The notes beneath the pieces were generated by a model. That model made no database searches and was not told the origin of the DNA. It worked only from the letters and a program-made list of their open reading frames with translations. DNA of 9,719 nucleotides from an uncultured Oscillospiraceae bacterium (lineage in GTDB: Bacteria > Bacillota > Clostridia > Oscillospirales > Ruminococcaceae): NCBI GenBank assembly GCA_900548355.1, contig URKR01000046.1, positions 1 to 9,719 on the forward strand. Direction: 5' to 3'. How positions within the stretch are numbered: position 1 is the first letter of the stretch; each line of letters starts with the position of its first letter. Positions 6,910 to 9,719 of the stretch are shown piece after piece. Both the position numbers and the translations under genes were made by a program.

Positions 6910-8552
6910 ACTACAAACTTCTGGCCCCGGCGGCCGCGCTGGCCGCCGCACTCTGCCTGGCCGGCTGCCACGGCCAGCGCGAACAGGCCGCCTTTGCGGT
7001 GCCCGATACCTTTGACGAGACACGCAAGTATGAGATTACCTTCTGGGCCAAAAACGATACCAACATACACCAGACCGAGATCTACCGCCAGGCGATTGAG
7101 GACTTTCAGGCACTGTACCCCAACATCACGGTCACGCTGCGGCTGTATACCGACTATGGCGATATCTACAACGATGTCATCACCAACATCTCAACCGGTA
7201 CCACCCCAAATGTCTGCATCACCTACCCCGACCATATCGCAACCTATATGACCGGCGACAACGTGGTAGTGCCGCTTGACGATCTGTTCGCCGACCCGGA
7301 ATATGGTCTTGGCGGCAGCGCGCTTCACTACGAAGGCCCTGCGCAGAATGAGATTGTACCGCAGTTTTTGGAAGAGTGCCGGCTGAACGGCGCCTATTAT
7401 GCCCTGCCGTACATGCGCTCCACCGAAGCCTGCTACATCAACAAGACGATGGTGGAATCGCTCGGCTATACGCTGCCCGATGTGCTGACCTGGGATTTCA
7501 TCTGGGAAGTCAGCGACGCTGCGGCCGCCACGCTGGGCGATGACGGCATCTATGCGGCCAACGGGCAGGAGGTTTTGATCCCGTTCATTTATAAGTCCAC
7601 CGACAACATGATGATCCAGATGCTGCGCCAGCGCGGGGCCGGCTATTCGACCGACGCCGGTGAGATCCAACTTTTCAACGACACAACAACCGAGCTGCTG
7701 CACACCATCGCCCGGCACACCGAAACCGGGGCGTTTTCAACCTTCAAAATTTCGGGTTACCCTGCCAATTTCCTGAACGCCGGGCAGTGCATCTTTGCCG
7801 TTGATTCAACGGCCGGCTCCACCTGGATGGGCACCGACGCCCCGCTTGTTGACATTGACCCCGACGAGATTGTTGAATTTGAGACCGCCGTGCGGATGGT
7901 TCCGCAGTTTGACCCCGATCACCCACAGATGATCAGCCAGGGGCCTTCGGTCTGTGTGTTCAACAAAACCGACCCGCAGGAGGTACTTGCTTCCTGGCTG
8001 TTCGCGCAGTATCTGCTGACCGACGATGTACAGATCAGCTACTCTGAAACCGAGGGCTATGTGCCAGTCACCACCCGCGCGCAGCAGAACCCCGCCTACC
8101 AGGACTATCTTTCCCGTGCCGGTGAGGACAACGACACCCACTACGCCGTCAAGATCGAAGCGGTGCAGCTGCTGCTGGAGAATCTGTCCAACACCTTCAC
8201 CACGCCGGTTTTCAACGGGTCGGCCAGCCTGCGCAACGCCGCCGGGCAGCTGGTGGAGGAGGTTACCAAATCGATCCGCCGCCACCAAACGGTGGACGAC
8301 GCTTCAATCGCCCAGCTCTACACCGATACCGAAGCGCTCTACCACCTGGATTCGGTTTCGGTGAGCGGCAGCGCAAAAACAGACCTGGGCCCACTGCCCC
8401 CCACCGCCGTGGCCCTGCTTGCGGCGCTTGGCGCCGCATGGGCCTGCATTCTGGGCGTGCTGTGGCGGCAGTGGCGGCGCAGCCGGGCGGGCCGCGGGGG
8501 AAAATCTTCCAAAATGGTAACGAATTCTTCGCAACAGGGCGCAAACGGTTGA
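6906..8552 (+). CDS. ABC importer substrate-binding lipoprotein with C-terminal transmembrane segment
   Basis: The N-terminus has a lipoprotein signal with lipobox LAGC (Cys21), so the mature protein should be lipid-anchored outside the membrane. From residue 42 it reads as an extracellular solute-binding protein of the CUT1 class (EITFWA..., DFQALYPNITVTL, then ALPYMRSTEACYINKTM at about 166-182). At 548 residues it is longer than typical UgpB or MalE proteins of about 400-440. The extra length includes a hydrophobic helix at about 500-520 and a basic tail (RQWRRSRAGR...), as expected for a second anchor with its C-terminus in the cytoplasm. The ATG overlaps the permease stop; AGGGGG (6891-6896) gives good spacing. 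It comes last in the operon, although binding-protein genes often come first. The substrate is not readable; sugars, oligosaccharides or glycerol-phosphate compounds are the family's usual range. Confidence 0.9.
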   Translation: MNYKLLAPAAALAAALCLAGCHGQREQAAFAVPDTFDETRKYEITFWAKNDTNIHQTEIYRQAIEDFQALYPNITVTLRLYTDYGDIYNDVITNISTGTTPNVCITYPDHIATYMTGDNVVVPLDDLFADPEYGLGGSALHYEGPAQNEIVPQFLEECRLNGAYYALPYMRSTEACYINKTMVESLGYTLPDVLTWDFIWEVSDAAAATLGDDGIYAANGQEVLIPFIYKSTDNMMIQMLRQRGAGYSTDAGEIQLFNDTTTELLHTIARHTETGAFSTFKISGYPANFLNAGQCIFAVDSTAGSTWMGTDAPLVDIDPDEIVEFETAVRMVPQFDPDHPQMISQGPSVCVFNKTDPQEVLASWLFAQYLLTDDVQISYSETEGYVPVTTRAQQNPAYQDYLSRAGEDNDTHYAVKIEAVQLLLENLSNTFTTPVFNGSASLRNAAGQLVEEVTKSIRRHQTVDDASIAQLYTDTEALYHLDSVSVSGSAKTDLGPLPPTAVALLAALGAAWACILGVLWRQWRRSRAGRGGKSSKMVTNSSQQGANG

Positions 8553-8576
8553 TTTTTGCCGGGTTCCCGCTATAAT
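8549..8576 (+). promoter_or_regulatory. Promoter of the OB-domain lipoprotein gene
   Basis: The -35 TTGATT (8549-8554) overlaps the stop codon of the binding-protein gene. The -10 is a perfect TATAAT (8571-8576) and the spacer is 16 bases. The leader is about 80 bases and ends in AAAGGAGAG (8648-8656) before the ATG at 8666. There is no terminator between the two genes, so readthrough from the importer operon is also possible. Confidence 0.72.
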
Positions 8577-8665
8577 AAAAGTGTTCGGGCTGCGGTCTTG
8601 ACGGTCCTGCGCTTTTTGGGGCCGGCCCGCCCGCCACGACATAGAGTAAAGGAGAGTTTTCCACC

Positions 8666-9505
8666 ATGAAGAAACTGATGACCACTGCGCTGGCGCTCTG
8701 CCTGGCCGGCGCGCTGACCGCCTGTGCCGGCGGCGCAACTTCGGAAGCCGCCTCCTCCTCGGAAGCCGCCTCCTCCTCCGAGGTTGCCTCCTCGGAAGCC
8801 GCTTCGTCTGAAGCCAGCTCGGCCGCCGAGACCACCGAGACCACCGAAGCCACCGTGCTGAGTTATGACGAGTACATGGCCGCCGACCTGGATACCGAGG
8901 TCACGATCCAGGCATATGTACAGGCCAAGCAGAGCTATTATGCCGAGCAGGGCACCGCTACCGTTTACCTGCAGGATCAGGACGGCGGCTACTTTGCCTA
9001 TGACATGGCCTGCACCCAGGAAGAATACGACGCGATGACCGAAGGCACCCAGGTTCAGATCACCGGCTTCAAGTCGGAATGGTCGGGCGAAGTGGAGATC
9101 ATGGACGGCAAGCTTGACGCAATCCTTGACGGCGACACCTTCGTGTCGGAACCGCTGGACGTGACCGAGCTGCTCGGCACCGATGAGCTTGAGAGCCATC
9201 AGAATGAAAAGGTCAAGTTCACCGGCCTGACCGTTGCGCCGAGCACCGATGCCGACGGCAACGAAGTTGCTTTCCTGTACAACTACGACGGCTCCGGCGA
9301 AGAGGGCAGCGATCTCTACTTCAATGTCAGCTACAACGGCGGCACCTACTCCTTCGTGATCGAGAGCTACCTGTGCGACGCTTCCTCTGAGGTGTACAGC
9401 GCTGTCAAGAACCTTGAAGTCGGCCAGACCATCGACTGCGAAGGTTTCCTGTACTGGTATGAGGGCGCGAACCCCCATATCACCAGCGTGACTGTCACCG
9501 GCTAA
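8666..9505 (+). CDS. Lipoprotein with Ser/Ala/Glu linker and two probable OB-type domains, function unknown
   Basis: The product has 279 residues. A signal peptide with lipobox LTAC (Cys20) predicts a lipid-anchored surface protein. Residues of about 26-60 form a low-complexity Ser/Ala/Glu/Thr linker that would hold the rest away from the membrane. The remainder looks like two similar beta-rich halves. The first (about 68-155) runs EVTIQAYVQAKQSY..., then a tyrosine-rich strand, then GTQVQITGFKSEWSGEVEIMDG. The second (about 180-279) runs KVKFTGLTV..., ending in VGQTIDCEGFLYWYEGANPHITSVTVTG. Both follow the pattern of small OB-fold modules: strand, strand, then a 'limit of function' GxxVxITGF strand. 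The domain call is an inference from pattern and not a database match. The translation start is supported by AAAGGAG with good spacing. It has its own promoter and terminator. The ligand is unknown. Confidence 0.82.
   Translation: MKKLMTTALALCLAGALTACAGGATSEAASSSEAASSSEVASSEAASSEASSAAETTETTEATVLSYDEYMAADLDTEVTIQAYVQAKQSYYAEQGTATVYLQDQDGGYFAYDMACTQEEYDAMTEGTQVQITGFKSEWSGEVEIMDGKLDAILDGDTFVSEPLDVTELLGTDELESHQNEKVKFTGLTVAPSTDADGNEVAFLYNYDGSGEEGSDLYFNVSYNGGTYSFVIESYLCDASSEVYSAVKNLEVGQTIDCEGFLYWYEGANPHITSVTVTG
8741..8821 (+). repeat. Tandem low-complexity repeat coding for the Ser/Ala/Glu linker
   Basis: An 18-base unit, TCGGAAGCCGCCTCCTCC, occurs twice in exact tandem (8741-8758 and 8759-8776). 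Three diverged 15-base units follow to about 8821. All units stay in frame and encode SEAAS-type repeats. Exact copies of this kind can expand or contract, so linker length may differ between strains. Confidence 0.85.
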
Positions 9506-9528
9506 TTTAATCTTTGCCGCTTCTTTGC

Positions 9529-9568
9529 CGGCGCCCTGCCCCACCAGGAGGCAGGGCGCCGTTTTTTT
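9529..9568 (+). terminator. Strong intrinsic terminator of the OB-domain lipoprotein gene
   Basis: A perfect 12-bp stem, CGGCGCCCTGCC (9529-9540) with GGCAGGGCGCCG (9550-9561), has a nine-base loop and is followed by seven T (9562-9568). It begins 23 bases after the stop codon. Confidence 0.95.
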
Positions 9569-9601
9569 GTGCAGCGCCCGCCGGAATCCCTTCCGGCCGC
9601 C

Positions 9602-9630
9602 TTGCACAAAAGCGGCAAAGTGGGTATACT
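9602..9630 (+). promoter_or_regulatory. Sigma-A-type promoter at the right edge, driving an unseen gene or RNA
   Basis: The -35 TTGCAC (9602-9607) and -10 TATACT (9625-9630) are separated by 17 bases. The promoter follows directly after the preceding terminator. No start codon with a ribosome binding site occurs in the 89 bases after it, so the product begins beyond the window or is a non-coding RNA. Confidence 0.7.
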
Positions 9631-9719
9631 AGAAAGGAATAGCCTGGCCGGGCGTTCCCCGGTCTCAGCGTGTCGAGAAACTCGACACGCTGCAAAAGGG
9701 GCAACAGCCGCGCACGGCT
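9631..9719 (+). other. Structured leader or start of a non-coding RNA (runs off the window)
   Basis: Two hairpins follow the promoter closely. A 5-bp stem, CCGGG (9648-9652) with CCCGG (9658-9662), is followed four bases later by a perfect 12-bp stem, CAGCGTGTCGAG (9666-9677) with CTCGACACGCTG (9681-9692), around an AAA loop. There is no T tract after it, so it is not a usual terminator. I recognise no riboswitch or known structured RNA in it. It could be a regulatory leader, a small RNA, or a copy of a dispersed palindromic repeat. Confidence 0.5.

Noticed and set aside
8577..8640. Possible terminator hairpin after the binding-protein gene
   Set aside because: GC-rich sequence followed by TTTTT is present near 8610-8620, but the flanking arms form direct repeats rather than a stable stem. 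It also lies downstream of the lipoprotein promoter.
8570..9607. Minus-strand open frame opposite the OB-domain lipoprotein
   Set aside because: It overlaps a gene with a clear lipoprotein signal, ribosome binding site, promoter and terminator. The Gly-rich translated stretch is just the complement of the Ser/Ala/Glu repeat.
9639..9719. Open + strand frame reading through the right-edge hairpin
   Set aside because: It looks protein-like in places (RVEKLDTLQKG) but has no ATG, GTG or TTG in frame after the preceding stop codon, and the perfect palindrome explains the sequence better.
1..9719. CRISPR array, tRNA, rRNA, insertion sequence or phage genes
   Set aside because: No spaced direct repeats, tRNA-like cloverleaf, transposase or integrase reading frame, or terminal inverted repeats with target duplications were seen.

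Overview
The window reads as a GC-rich clostridial chromosome segment. The best guess is the Oscillospiraceae/Ruminococcaceae (Faecalibacterium, Gemmiger or Subdoligranulum type). This rests on three things: an endospore-specific SpoIIE phosphatase, an EF-G paralog of the clostridial type, and lipoproteins with Ser/Ala/Glu-rich linkers, all with strongly GC-biased third codon positions. The taxon is inferred from protein character, not from a marker gene. All six genes lie on the + strand.

Layout. Bases 1-1423 are the 3' part of spoIIE, whose membrane region is cut off by the window edge. Bases 1424-1631 are an AT-rich gap with a perfect 10-bp inverted repeat, a probable promoter for the next gene and a near-consensus promoter on the minus strand. 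Bases 1632-3704 encode an EF-G-like translational GTPase that lacks the usual catalytic histidine. It ends at a strong intrinsic terminator (3737-3776). A good promoter (3810-3838), partly enclosed by an inverted repeat, then drives a four-gene ABC importer operon: ATPase (3978-5087), two permeases (5108-5998 and 6016-6909) and a substrate-binding lipoprotein (6906-8552). The binding protein carries an unexpected C-terminal transmembrane segment. A separate promoter overlaps its stop codon and drives a small lipoprotein (8666-9505) that looks like two tandem OB-type domains on a Ser/Ala/Glu linker. That gene ends at another strong terminator (9529-9568). The last 120 bases hold a further promoter and a highly structured leader whose gene or RNA lies outside the window.

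How they work together. The importer is a complete CUT1-type (sugar, oligosaccharide or glycerol-phosphate class) uptake system with its own ATPase. Its substrate cannot be read from the sequence. The OB-domain lipoprotein is a surface-protein neighbour but has its own promoter and terminator, so a shared function is only a guess. SpoIIE (forespore sigma-F activation) and the EF-G paralog are ordinary chromosomal genes with no visible functional link to the importer.

No phage, insertion sequence, CRISPR array, tRNA or rRNA is visible. I do not see a convincing wholly new system. The points most worth a second look are the doubly anchored binding protein, the structured leader at the right edge, and the palindrome with a minus-strand promoter downstream of spoIIE.
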